Shown: positions 33,192-44,639 of the stretch, in pieces
Numbering within the stretch: the first letter of the stretch is position 1
Layout: the number at the start of each line of letters is the position of its first letter
The notes under the pieces: generated by a model
What the model was told of the DNA's origin: nothing
What the model saw: the letters and a program-made list of their open reading frames with translations, nothing else
Databases searched by the model: none
Translations under genes and position numbers: made by a program
Origin: Odobenus rosmarus divergens
Lineage: Eukaryota > Chordata > Mammalia > Carnivora > Odobenidae
NCBI RefSeq assembly: GCF_000321225.1
Contig: NW_004450477.1
Coordinates: forward strand, 2,694,437 to 2,758,436
Length of the DNA stretch: 64,000 nucleotides
Direction: 5' to 3'

Positions 33192-33356
33192 ATGGCCACG
33201 CTGGCTTGCCGGGTGCAGTTCTTGGACGACACGGACCCTTTCAACAGCACCAACTTCCCCGAGCCCAGCCGTCCGCCGCTGTTCACGTTTCGCGAGGACC
33301 TCGCTCTCGGCACCCAGCTGGCCGGGGTCCACCGGCTGCTGCGGGCGCCGCACAAG
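33192..33356 (+). CDS. FHOD3: FHOD3 first coding exon (residues 1-55)
   Basis: FHOD3 is a formin of the FHOD subfamily. It nucleates and organises actin in cardiac and skeletal muscle sarcomeres, and human variants cause cardiomyopathy. This exon encodes the start of the N-terminal GTPase-binding/ubiquitin-like lobe that precedes the FH3 armadillo repeats. The peptide begins MATLACRVQFLDDTDPF and ends LLRAPHK, matching human FHOD3 as I recall it except for Q-to-R four residues before PHK. Fifty-five codons end in phase 0 at CACAAG|GTACGG. I chose the ATG at 33192 because it has a strong context (A at -3, G at +4) and fits the known protein; a second ATG seven bases upstream is out of frame. 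The next FHOD3 exon (expected to begin LDDCTLQL) was not seen in the rest of the window. The exon is very GC-rich and lies inside a CpG island. Confidence 0.97.
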
Positions 33357-35399
33357 GTACGGCCGACCGGTCCCGGCTGGGTTCCCTGGACGCAGCCCCT
33401 ACTGCGGGACGTGCGGGGGGTGAGGGCGCCGCGGGCAGGCTGGGGTAGGCGCGGCCCCCCGGGACAGGCGCCCAAGGGCAGGCCTCCCCCCTCCCCGTTA
33501 GGCAGAGGGGCCCCGGGCATCCGCTGGCTGGCGCGGGATCTCCCCGGCGTGAGAGGACAGCCCCGCGCTCCGGCCCAGAGCGGGCGGGGCCGAGCAGGTG
33601 CCGCGCGGGCCGGAGGCGGGATGGAGAAGGTTCCCCGGCGCCGTGCCGTTAGCTCGGCTGGGTGGGCGGGGTGGAGCTCGGATGCCGGGGGTCGGCCCTG
33701 GTATCTGGGCCGACGCTGAGCGGGGCGCGGAAAGAACCCGGGCCCCGGGGACTCAGGTCTAAACCTTTCAGGCCTCTGGGGCCGCTGCGGGCGGCCGCGC
33801 GACCCTCGCGACAAAGCACGCTTCCCCGGGGACACCTCCTCCTCCTTCCCCGCGGGGCATCGCCGGGGACGCCGACTGCGCACTGAGATAGCGCTCCGAG
33901 TAGTCCCTTTTTCTCGGGAGAAGCAGGTGGCCTTGGGAACCTTGGAGGAGCAGTCGCTGTGGGAGGAGGGGCGGGGGCGCGGAGGGGCGGCGCTCGCACA
34001 AAGCCTGAGCCTCGCAGCCCGAAATGAGTGTCCCCTGGGAAGAATGGCTTCTCAGTCCACCCGATAGAGGCTTTTTTTCTTCTTTTCTTCTTCTTCTTTT
34101 TTAACCCTTTGCAGGAGGACAGGCATCTTGCAAAGTGTGTGTTGCAAAGAGCTGGGCATTGAAAGCTAACCATTTAGTTACCCAGGAGAGCCCTTCCTCC
34201 TACTTAAACAGATTGCACCTTGAATAATTACTTCCCAGCACATTTTTTTGCTTAGGGTTCATATTAAAGCTCGGAGATGATTTATTCCTTGAAGAGCAAC
34301 ATTGATAAATATTTGGAAGAGATAACCCTTGATACCAAAAAGAACAAAATTGATTTTTCAAAATTCTTTAGATTTCTGTATGATGTTCACCTGCCTTGGA
34401 AGAGAGGGAGGTTGTATGTGGAAACTGGTGAACTTTGGCAGTGCTGTTTTTCTCCCTCTATTCATAGTGTATCCATGCTTTCCCTCCCTACTTAATTAGT
34501 AACCTGTTTTCAGGAATGAGGAATGGGGCAGTTCTATCTCATTCTCTCCACGTTGGTGCAGAATGGATAAGAGTCACTGTTTGGGGGAATCTCTCTGGTC
34601 ATAAAAGCAGGTTGGATTGGGAGATGGAGGGACAGAATGATGTATTGTGAATTCAGTTTATCAGAATCACTTTTGTAAATTATTTGGGTATTCTTAATCA
34701 GTAGATTGAGTTAAAAGTTTTCGAAGGGCTTTTTTGGCATCATGATATTCCATTCATTATGATCTCTGATTACAGTGATCTTTTGTTGAAACCACAGAAG
34801 GCTCATAATTGTGGCCCTATGACCTTGAAGTGGTTTTCTTGGATTTCAAACCCTATACACATAGGTTGGCCTTTCAAGCTGGAAGCTGAAGTACATTTTT
34901 ATGTTTCCCTGGAATAGCCCCATAGTCTTGATCCAGTGTCCCTGGGCTGTTCTGGCAGGAGGAAATCCTGATGCTCCAGCGTTGGCTTCCTGCATCACCA
35001 CCCCCTCCCGCCTCCAGAAGCCACAGCACTGAAATTGCACTGGCTCACAGAACTTTCTGAGGTCCTCTGGTCCTTTGTAGAATAAGCAGAATCAGAAGGT
35101 ATCCCATAGAACCCCTTGACTCCCTGTCTTGGCAGCCAGTCAGCCTTAGTCTCAGCGTCTTTTGCCCACAGACCCCTGCAGTATATTCAGATGTTTGGCA
35201 TTGTTTTTCACATCTAGAGCTGAGTGATTGGCTGATTCTGTTAGCCAGGGTTCCGTAAAACAGAACTTAGGGCACTTATGTGCCTAGGTGCACATTCATG
35301 TTTTAAAATGCCTGTTAGTTTCCAGCAGGGAATCTTAAAATCGGATGATTCCCCCTGTGATGGAAAGAGCAAACGAGTTTTGATCACTTGGCATATTGG

Positions 35400-35600
35400 T
35401 ATACACCCTATATCACACCACCAGGGATGTGAGTGCACAGTCTCACTGAGTACTGCATACCTCTGTGAAGTGGATACTTTTAGGATTCCTATTTTGCAGG
35501 TGAGGAAACTGAGGCCAAGAGCACTGAAGGCACCTAGTTTCTCTGCTAGGAGTAGAGAGCTGAGATTCAAGCCAGGCTGTGTGTCTTGAGCTCCCAGGGC
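35400..35600 (-). repeat. MIR SINE, antisense
   Basis: Contains 'gcaggtgaggaaactgaggcca' and 'gagattcaagccaggctgtgtg', the antisense MIR core and tRNA-side motifs. Confidence 0.75.
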
Positions 35601-36297
35601 CCCTCTGCTCCCTGGACCAGCTGTGTGGCTGTGGGCAGAAGCAGCACCTCCTGGGGGGTTCCGTCCCATTAACTTGGGGAGCTTACCAAATCGCCCTTGC
35701 GTGCCAGGTACTTTTTGGCTTGGGGCAGGTGAATGTTACAAGCATGAGTGAGAGCCTTGAGGCAGAATTCCTGGTCTGGTAGAGTTCACCTGAGAGGTGG
35801 GAACAGATAGTTACCAACCCTGCTGTGAATTAGGGGATAGTGAGGGAGGGGGCAGGCTGTCACTCCAGGCCCCTGCCTTGAGTAAGGTTCCCCATACCAC
35901 AGGGAACGCTTCTCCCAGGTTGAGCCTGGCCTTGGCAAGATGGGGAGTTTCTTGGGGGAGGGCGACCTGTGTGATGGACAGGGCGGAGAAGCATGACCGT
36001 GGAACATGCAGACACCCTCGGTGTACCCAGCCGTCCAGCACATGCAACTCCCTGGGGGAGTAAACTTTTGTTGCTTGAAATAGATCACACAGACAGAAGG
36101 GTGTGCAGGACGTAAGTGAGCAGCTGGGGGCATGGTCACCATGTGAACACACCTGTGTAACTGGCATCTACAAGGCCCTGCGGAGGGTTCTCATTTGTAC
36201 AGCCCCCCTACTAGGATTTTCCTGTGTTGGGAACCTGTGAATTGGATAATCTCTCAGGCCCTTCCCAGCCCAGACTGGAGTCTGTGCATCTTTTCTT

Positions 36298-36500
36298 TTC
36301 TTTCTTTTAAAGATTTTATTTATTTTTTGGGGAGAGTGAGTGAGAGAGAGAGCACAAGAGGCAAGAGGCGGGGAGTAGCAGAGGGAGGGAGAGGGAGAAG
36401 CAGGCTCCCTGCTGAGCAGGAGTCCCATGTGGGGCTCCAACCCAGGACCCTGGGATCATGACCTGAACCGAAGGCAGACGCTTAACCAACAGGCGCCCCG
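36298..36500 (-). mobile_element. CAN SINE, young, antisense
   Basis: Perfect 15-bp target duplication tgtgcatcttttctt at 36,283-36,297 and 36,501-36,515. The element lacks a few bases near its head (CCAACAGGCGCCCC). Confidence 0.96.
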
Positions 36501-37094
36501 TGTGCATCTTTTCTTAATGACATATTAATTTAGATCATGTCTGCTGACTCCTTTAGAAGTTAGTTGTTCATTTAACTAGTATCATCTTGGACAAAAACGA
36601 TATATTATGCTTATTATGTTTTATCTTTGTTTTTTTTCTCAAGCTGCTGGTAGTTCTAGTGAAGATAATTAAATTAAAGATGAGTTTGATAACAAAAAGG
36701 TCAAAACAGACGCTGTATTCTCACTGGGGAGATGTTCATTTTGGTGGTTATGTGTTCTATCTGGCCTGTGTATGTAAGGCCTTTTGTTCTCAAATGTTGC
36801 ATAAATAGGTGTTTGTTCCTGGTTTAGTGTTTTAAAGAATTATAATTATAGGACTTCTAATTTAGAAAAATCTATACAGTAGAATTAGTAAATCATAAGG
36901 CTTTCAAAATTTACATGTGTTTGGATTGATTGATACAAAAGGCTAAGGATTTTTCTTTCCTTTTGATAGACAAAAGTGGAATTGGAGAATATTTTTACAA
37001 AAAAGTGATAACTAGCCTACCTGTTAAAATGGCAATGAAGACAGTAATTTAGTTCAGGAGATATTTTGGTGCTTTTTGTGGACTAGACAGAGTG

Positions 37095-37320
37095 GAGTGA
37101 TAATAGTGACCATGTTCTAAGTACTTGCTTAGTGCTCCTTGAGACAAGGAGCATCCTAGACATGCATTATCTCACTAAGTCCATGAATCAGGTACTGGTG
37201 GACTGTTGTATGTCATAGCAGAAGAGACCCAGAGCAGACGAAATTCCCCTGGTCACATGAGTGGGGAGTTCCAGAGGTGGCATTTGACACCAGGTCTGAG
37301 CTCTTAATGACTCCACTTTT
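37095..37320 (-). repeat. MIR SINE, antisense, diverged
   Basis: The order 'catgttctaagtacttgc', 'tgcattatctcactaag', 'agaagagacccagagcagac' and 'acaccaggtctgagctctta' follows antisense MIR. Confidence 0.55.
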
Positions 37321-37812
37321 ATGTCTTGGATGTCTTCCTTCCAGGCAGCCTGTCTATTTGCCAGAGTTCTTTTCCCAACATGCTTTGGTGATTCCTGTGC
37401 ACAAATACAGTCGAAGCAGCGTGGATTAGAGGTCATTTAGGTCAGGCTTTCAGTAGGTGGGGCTCTGACTGTCTCCCCTGTTGCAGATAAATTCCTTGAG
37501 GGAAAAGACCTGGCTGTTCAGTTCTCCCATGTTTTTCTTGCAGCTGACTAGTGCTAAGATGGAGTGTGCCCTAAGTTGATTGATCGGTGTTAGTTATAGA
37601 ACACAAATCCACTGGTATTATTGCTGTAATGAATTTCTACCTTAATCCTCTTAAGGGACACATCTGTTTGCTACATTAAGATTTTTAAAAGATGAGATCA
37701 CTGGTAAAGTTGGCAAGTGCGTTGTGTCACAGAGCATCTTAGGACAAAACTGTTTAAGAATGTTGTATGAACTGCTAAGAGCATCTCTGTGCAAGCCGGG
37801 TTGAATCTGACT

Positions 37813-37884
37813 CTACCATAATTAGCTCAGTTGGTTGGAGCCGGGCTATTGACATCAGGATCATGGGATTGAACTCGTTATGGG
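37813..37884 (+). repeat. tRNA-Lys-like remnant (old SINE head or tRNA pseudogene)
   Basis: It has an A-box-like TTAGCTCAGTTGGTTGGAGC and a B-box region 'atcatgggattgaactc', with a 3' 'gttatggg' that partly pairs with the 5' side. It aligns with the tRNA-Lys-derived part of CAN SINEs but has no SINE tail. The anticodon stem does not pair, so it is not a working tRNA. Confidence 0.4.
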
Positions 37885-38029
37885 TCAGTTGGCTTTGCTT
37901 CATGCATGGCCACAGCCAGCATCGGTAACCCAGCCAGACGTCCCTCAGGTGCTGTCGTGGCTCCCTGCAAGGGTCTGGGTTGGAAGGGACTGGCAGAAGT
38001 CTTTGGGTGGGAAAGGAGACATATAATGG

Positions 38030-38235
38030 GAGCGCGCCGGGCACCACATGGTAGGCCTCCACGCATAACTTCATTCATCCTCATAACAGCTGTAGCAGGT
38101 GGACAATAGTATCCCCAGGTAACAGATGGGGAAACTGAGGCATGGGGAGGCTAAGCAGGTTATCTAAGGCCACACTGCTTTTAAGTGAAAGACCTGAGAT
38201 TTAAGGTCAAGTCTTTTTTTTTTTTTTTTTTTTTT
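38030..38235 (-). repeat. MIR SINE, antisense, followed by a T run
   Basis: Clear motifs: 'aacttcattcatcctcataaca', 'atagtatccccaggtaacag', 'gatggggaaactgaggcatgg', 'aaggccacactgctt'. A run of over 20 T follows at 38,213-38,235. Confidence 0.8.
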
Positions 38236-40934
38236 ACTCCAAAGCCTGTAGCCAACTGTGTCCCATTATTAGAAAGCCAGCAGAGCACATGCTGTCCGTG
38301 CAGGGGGAAGCGCAGGTGGGGGAGGGGGGCCGACTGCACTGCCTTCACCCGCAGCTGCCTGTCACAGGGCTGTGACTTAAACGGTTGTGCTCTGTGAGTC
38401 CTTCCAGCCTGGAAGCTCTGGGAGTCTGTGCCTTTTGTCCCCGGAGTCCAACCTGGGTCCCTCTGGAAAACAACAGGACTGCCTCGGCCCTCCCCCTCCG
38501 GACTCTGAAATGTTAGTTCTTAATGGTGGCAGATTTAAAACTGATTAACATGCTGAGGCCGACGCTGAGCACCCCTCCCCCAGCCTTCTTTCTCCTCCAG
38601 GGTTTATTTCTCTGTGCAGAGGAAACTTTGAACACTTCGAGAACTTTTCTGCCCTCTGCCAGTCACTGCTCCTGGCACCCTCCACGCCTCATCTCTGGGT
38701 GATGCTCCTGGTGCCTGTGGCCGGCTCAGGAATGTCCCCAGTGTAACCTGGCTTTCTAAGCAGGGACATTTTCAGAATCTTGGGTTTGTCCACATCGGCC
38801 CCTTTACAGAGACAAGCAGACTGCTTTTTGTTTTTGTTTTTGCCTTTTTGGCAATTTTATTGGGAAGTGTTTCTGGATCTTGTTCTGAACGAAGTAAGAA
38901 AGAATGGGGAAAATTAAGTTACAATGAATGTTAAACCTCACCACAGGGGTGCAATCAGCAAAATCCAGATTGTGGGCAATTATAGTTTCTCCAAAAATTA
39001 AACTGCAAAGAAAAAAAAAGATAGAAGGGAACCTTAGATTAAAAGAGATTTAAGAGATATATCAACAACTAATTGCAGTGTATTGGCTCTAATTGGATTC
39101 TAATTTGAACCAATACACAGTAAATAAATATTTGAAGTCATTGGGAAAACTTGAATAATGACTATTTGATATTAAAATTTATTAAATTTAAATTAATAAA
39201 AATAACAAATTTATTTGATATTAAAAATTATTCAAGTGTGATAACAATATTATGGTTATATTTAAAGGCACGTTTGTATTTTTCAGAGATACATACTGAA
39301 ATATTTACAGATGAAATTATAGGATATCTGGAATTTGCTTCAAAATAATCCTGGATGAGGGGAAAGTAGGTGGGTGAGTTTACAGGGGAACAAGACAGAC
39401 CATGAGTTAAAGCTGGATTATGGGTGTATGAGGGGCCATTATACTATTTTCTATACTTTTGCATACGTCGAACTTTTTTTTTTTGAACTTTTTAAATAAA
39501 AGAGCTAAAACATTAGGCTAGGAGTTCCAGTGTTCCCTCTGGGATCCGAGTCCTTTCATTAAGTGTCACTGGTGTCCTGAGCGTGTTTGCTATGGCTGAG
39601 CTGGCCAGTCATCAGCAAATTTGTTGTTGTGCTTCCACTGATCTTTTTCTTCCCATCCTGATGGTTGTGTTCTCCTTAGGATCTTTGAAAAACAAGTGTA
39701 GGACATCAGTCTTTTTATGTTCAGGATATCTTTCTAGGCTCGGTCAGTTCTTATGATGAAGCAAGACACAGACTCTCGGTTCGGTAAAGGAAGTGTTAAG
39801 GCAGAGATATTATACGTGTAGCTTCAGTAAATGCCCCTAAATTTTTATCACTAAGTCGAGGTGTTGCTAAGGCTATAATTAATGATACCAGTATAAAGGC
39901 ACTCAGTTTCCCAGTGGCTCTTGGAGTCTGTGACTTGGTCTCATGGCCACACCCAGGGTCTTACTCAATTCCCTCTACCTCCACCTTGAGAGCATCCCAG
40001 AATGCAATGCGTGGCAGTGATGCTGTCCTGTATATGAAAATGTCATTTGATTGTATATGTTGGCATTCTTAACAGGCAGCTTTTGATTTCTATGGACAGA
40101 TTAAACCATTATGGATTAGCTATTGCGGAGGGGGGAGATAGATCATTAAAAAAATAGATTACCATGCCTGAGCAAAATTATATACCCAGAAGTTGATCTA
40201 TTTTGAGAGCCACATAGTAACAAATGGCATTACATTGTATCTATTTACAACTTGGGAACATACTTCCTCTTCACCACTTAGATTTGTAACCAGAAATTAA
40301 AATTTTGTGTTCTAGAAGGGAATGTTTAGAACTTAATATCAGGAAAAAAATGTCTCAAAATTGTTAACACATTGGAAAAAGGGAAAATGTTAAGCAATCT
40401 GCAATTCAGTATAGTACAATGCTCCTAGATTTGGCAAAAGGGACACAGAAAAATGGATTTGTTGATTACCTCATCAAGTATTTTTAACATTTTTGGAAAG
40501 AAGAAAACCCAGAAGAAGACTTTATTGTTATTGATAGGCTACTCTGGTTCTTCGTGCACTGGTATTACGGCAGCGAATGAAATGCCAGGGTCTTCACCAC
40601 AGTGCACAGGACATGCCGAAGATTATTTTGAAGTTCTCAGAATAGAAGATATAACGGACGCATCTTCTGGCTGATTTTGTGATTGGATCCCAAGAGCGGC
40701 TTGGGGCTCATAGCAGATGAGTTGAAGGGCAGATGCTCCTGAGTGGACAGACTCTGACATGTTTAGAGCAGGTGCAAGATGGAGTAGTGGGTCCTTGGAG
40801 GAGAGAACCAGGAGGAAGGTCCTTCTGGCTAAGTGGGAGTCACACACAGTACTGCAGCCATTCACTTTGCCTGTTCCTACTGGCCAGAGTTTTGACTAAA
40901 GGAGTTTATACCACTTACATTTTATACCACTTTA

Positions 40935-41134
40935 TTTTTTTTATTTTTATTTTTTTTAAAGATTTTATTTATTTATTCATGAGAGACAGAGGGAGAGAGA
41001 GAGAGAGAGAAGCAGAGGGAGAAGCAGGCTCCCCGCAGAGCAGGGAGCCCGATGCGGGACTCGATCCCAGGACCCTGAGATCATGACCTGATCTGAAGGC
41101 AGACGCCTAACCATCTGAGCCACCCAGGCGCCCC
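40935..41134 (-). mobile_element. CAN SINE, young, antisense
   Basis: Perfect 16-bp target duplication attttataccacttta at 40,919-40,934 and 41,135-41,150. The body matches the consensus nearly throughout, including CACCCAGGCGCCCC; this is the best-preserved copy in the window. Confidence 0.97.
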
Positions 41135-41838
41135 ATTTTATACCACTTTAGTGCTGGTTTAATTTTCTCTATGATTTCAGCTCATCTTCCCCAGTGCTCC
41201 CCTCATGATAATTATTAATCCAGAGTCAAAGGTAAGTCCCTCACAGCTCGTGAACACATGTGTGTGATGGTGTTGGGGTTGAGACAACCGGCTTAAACAG
41301 TGCTTCCTTCCCTCTCCTATTGTAATTTAATTAAATGAAATTTAATATTGTTAAGTGTGCTACACCCCAAAAACCTAGCTTTCAACCCTTGTGAACAGTT
41401 ATGAGGGGACTTCTGTCTGGTTCTCTGATTTCACTAGGCAGGCTGTGTGCAGCTTGAGGCACACGGGTGCTGGACTGCCTGGGAAAGTGGCCAACTGAAG
41501 ACAGAGGTTGATGATATCCCAGTCACAGAGAATGTGGGGGGCTTGGAGCCCAGTCTTCAGTGGTGCTGCCCGGACCCACATGTGTCCACAGCCTCAGAGG
41601 GGGGTTGCTGGGCTGTCTGCTCCATTGTCCAGCAGTGTGTTCTTGTGCTAACAGCCCACTGTCTTACTGACTGTGTTTATAGTAAGTCTTGATGTCTGCT
41701 GGGGTGGACGTTCTCTCCTTGCCTTGCAACATAGGCATTAATAGGAAAAAATGGTGAAAGAGGGTCCCTTTGATGGATTTTAATGTGAAGGAATACTTAC
41801 AAAAAGGGCCTGTGTGACCCATTAAAGAGGAAAGAGAG

Positions 41839-42007
41839 GGGGCGCCTGGGTGGCTCAGTCGGTTAAGCGTCTGTCTTCGGCTCAGGTCATCATCTCAGGG
41901 TCCTGGGAAGGAGCCCTGCCTTGGGCTCCCTGCTTGTTGGTGAGTCTGCTTGTCCCTCCCCCTGCTCATGCTCTCTCTCTTTCAAATAAATACATCTTTA
42001 AAAAAAA
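41839..42007 (+). mobile_element. CAN SINE, sense
   Basis: Begins GGGCGCCTGGGTGGCTCAGT and ends TCAAATAAATACATCTTTAAAAAA. Flanks gaggaaagagag and gaagaaagagtg resemble a target duplication. The CT region is shortened. Confidence 0.93.
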
Positions 42008-42139
42008 GAAGAAAGAGTGAGAAAACGTCACTCTTCTGCTCCAAACCTCCCTCAGCCCCGTCTTCCCAAAGCCCTTGAGTGGCTGGCCCATTGCTCCATG
42101 AAGGCTGGGTGGGTTGGTTGGCTGGTCTTCTGGTCGGTT

Positions 42140-42220
42140 TGGTTTACTGATGTAGACCTAGAGCCTAGAACAGTGCCTGGCACAAAGTACATGCCTAGTA
42201 AATGGTTGTTGAATGGGCAT
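42140..42220 (+). repeat. L2 or MIR 3'-end fragment
   Basis: 'gagcctagaacagtgcctgg', 'cacaaagtacatgcctagtaaatggttg': the shared 3' end motif of L2 and MIR. Confidence 0.55.
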
Positions 42221-42994
42221 ATTGTGATAACATTCATAGCTGGAGGGAAGGAAGAGTGGTCTCATTCAAACTCTTTCCATGCAGAGGTTCCTTCTGTAAA
42301 ACCTCTGGCCCGCGTGTTCTAGTATGAGCGTGAGTAGTTGCCCCACCCTTCACGGGGAGCCTTTTCCGTTTTTGAGCTCTGTTTGTTAGAATTTATTCTT
42401 TACTTGTTCCTGACTTTCACTTGCAGAAGTGGGTTTTCATATCTTCCCAGATGGGGTTGGAGATGGGTCTGGACAATTTATTGATTGACTGTGCCTAAGA
42501 GGGTGGAAATAGGATGGATAAGCTAGAAGGGCCATGACTGCAGGGCTTGGTAAGTGGAGTGAGCTGTGACCTGCAGAGAGTGCCCAGAAGGGTTTGCGGG
42601 AAGTACCAAACCTGTCACTTTCCCCTGTTGTGGCAGAAGTGAAAAGCTCCTCTCTTCTCATGTCAACGCAGAGTAATATGGTCTGTTTTTCTTACCTAAG
42701 TCAGTATTCTCTATATTGGTCTGTGTATGCTTGGTACCCTAAACCGTCTTCAGACTTGCATTTCCACCTGGCTATGAACTTAAACTGTGTGTGTGGAATC
42801 CCGAGTGACGTTGCCAGGGTGAGGTTACCATCAGCAAAGCTGGATTCAAGGAGAGAAAGGCCAAGAGGCAAGGAGTCTACCCATGTGAAACGACCAGAGC
42901 TTCCATTCCCATCAGAGAACGAGCACGTGGATAAATCTGGAAACTGTAGAAAAGCACACTGAAGAAATAAAAACCACTCTTCCCACCACCCAAA

Positions 42995-43440
42995 GGAAAC
43001 CAAATGACTCTTACCACTTTGTGTCTTACCAGGATTTTAGTCTCTATGCATTTTAAAATATAATATTATGAATACTTTCCGAAGCCATTAAATGCTCTCG
43101 GAGCATATCATCTTTAATGATGGCATGGTGATCCATTCTGTGCACGTACTGTGGTCCATGGAAGCATTGCTTCCCTGCTCTGTGAGGGAAAGGGCTCTGT
43201 CTCTTCCAGGTTTATTTGTCCCGTGCTTGGTGCTTAATAAGTACTCATTAAACAAATGCAGGAATGAATGAATCATTGGATGTTTAGGTAGTTGCCAATA
43301 TAAAAATACAGATAAGGCTGCAATATATATGCTTGCAGAAAGAAAATCCTTGTGCTTATGTCTGATTACTTCCTTAAGATGAATTCCTAGGGGTTCAATT
43401 GCTGAGAAGGGGAAAGAATTTATCTTGGATGGCAGCAGTT
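42995..43440 (-). mobile_element. Old L1M-type 3' end, antisense, interrupted by an L2 end
   Basis: 'accaggattttagtctctatg' through 'gtctgattacttccttaagatgaattcctaggg' is the antisense L1M end. An L2 3' end ('agggaaagggctctgtctcttccagg..aataagtactcattaaac..gaatgaatg') occupies 43,175-43,275. Confidence 0.6.
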
Positions 43441-43854
43441 TCCCCCATTTTAAGAAGATGCTTGGAAAGGTGGTCCCTGAATGATCCCTCCGATGGGAGG
43501 GCTGGGGAAGAACTAGGCTAAGTTGTGAAGCCCAGCTCCAAGGTGACCTTGTCCCGACATGGCAGCTAGTGTCACGACCGAGAGGAACATTTGAATTCTG
43601 GGAGTGCCACCCGGTGGGACTCAGGGAAGACTGTTAAAACCCTTGGTAAATTATGTGTGTGTATCCCATTGCCTCTCCCTATTTTGAGGGACAAAATCAT
43701 GACTATACTTTAAAAGTCAAAGCTAAACTTAGAACTGTTACATTGTGTGCATACAAGTAACAGTATTGTGTTAGTAAGACAAAGATACATCTCATTAGCT
43801 GCTAATGCTTTGAGAAAACTGAGGCACTTTATATGCTGCAGGTGGCGTAGTCAA

Positions 43855-44110
43855 TGACCCTACCTCTTTCTAGAGACTTGGCAACACATACAAATCATAA
43901 AAATGATTATTTTTGACCCAGTGACCCCACTTACAAGAATTATTTGAAGAGATAAATAAAAAATATAAAAATGCTATAGGTATAAAGATATTCAAGGATT
44001 ATTTTAATAATGAAGAGCTAAAAAACCCCTCAATGTCCCATGACAAGGGAGATGTTAAATATATTATATTTTATTATGGATAGAATAGTGGGTAGCTATT
44101 AAAATAACTC
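43855..44110 (+). mobile_element. Old L1M 3' end, sense
   Basis: 'tttgacccagtgaccccact', 'caaggattattttaataat', 'aacccctcaatgtccc' and 'gatgttaaatatattat' follow the L1M 3' UTR in order. Confidence 0.7.
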
Positions 44111-44111
44111 A

Positions 44112-44580
44112 TATCCTAGGGCAGGCTTTTGTAACAAAATACCATAGACTGGGGGGCTTAAACAGCAGACATTTATTTTCTCAACAGTTCTGGAGGCTGG
44201 AAGTCCAAGATCAAGGTGCCAGCAGACTTGGTTCTTGGTAAGGTCCTCCTTTCTGGCCTGCAGATAGATGGCCACCTTCTTGCTGTGTTCTCACATGGCA
44301 GAGAAAGTTCTGGTGTCTCCCTCTCTCCCCTTCCTTCCTTCCTTCCTTCCTTCGTTCCCTCCCTCCCTCCCTCCCTCCTTCCTTCCTTCTTTCCATCCTT
44401 CCTTCTTTTGTGGTTTTATACCTTTAACTTCCTCTTCTTATAAGGGTACTAATCCCATCATGGGTCCCCACCCTCATCTAAACCCAATTACCTCCCAAAG
44501 GCTCTACCTCCTAATACTATCACATTGGGAGTTAGGGCTTCAAAATATGCGTTTTGGGGAGACATATTCAGTCCATAACA
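44112..44580 (-). mobile_element. MaLR-type LTR, antisense, with a CCTT repeat inside
   Basis: On + it reads 'aataccatagactgggg', 'cagttctggaggctggaag', 'tgtgttctcacatggcag' and ends 'cagtccataacaa', the reverse of the 23,802 element type. A CCTT/CCCT microsatellite lies at 44,330-44,405. Confidence 0.7.
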
Positions 44581-44639
44581 ACGCACATGAATCATCAAAT
44601 TGTATATATGGAAATGTAGCTAAGAAATGTCAAGAATGG

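Larger units (their letters stand above)
32090..34025. promoter_or_regulatory. FHOD3: CpG island spanning the FHOD3 promoter, 5' UTR and exon 1
   Basis: CpG dinucleotides become dense and base composition turns strongly GC-rich from about 32,090, peak between 32,650 and 33,900, and fall away by about 34,025. No interspersed repeat interrupts the island, which is typical of a constitutively unmethylated vertebrate promoter. There is no obvious TATA box just upstream of exon 1, so dispersed initiation is likely. A short CCG run lies at about 32,655-32,670. The transcription start cannot be fixed from sequence alone. Confidence 0.9.

Noticed and set aside
32467..33423. 318-codon open frame on + through the CpG island
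   Set aside because: Arg/Pro/Gly/Ala-rich product typical of GC-rich DNA lacking stops; overlaps FHOD3 exon 1 in another frame and matches no known protein.
32954..33883. 309-codon open frame on - through the CpG island
   Set aside because: Antisense shadow of GC-rich promoter and exon 1 sequence; low-complexity composition and no domain.
40453..40674. 73-codon open frame in FHOD3 intron 1
   Set aside because: Looks protein-like in part, but no family is recognised and there are no supporting splice or conservation signals.
42594..42962. 122-codon open frame on +
   Set aside because: No domain or recognised homologue; length is within chance expectation for a 64-kb window.
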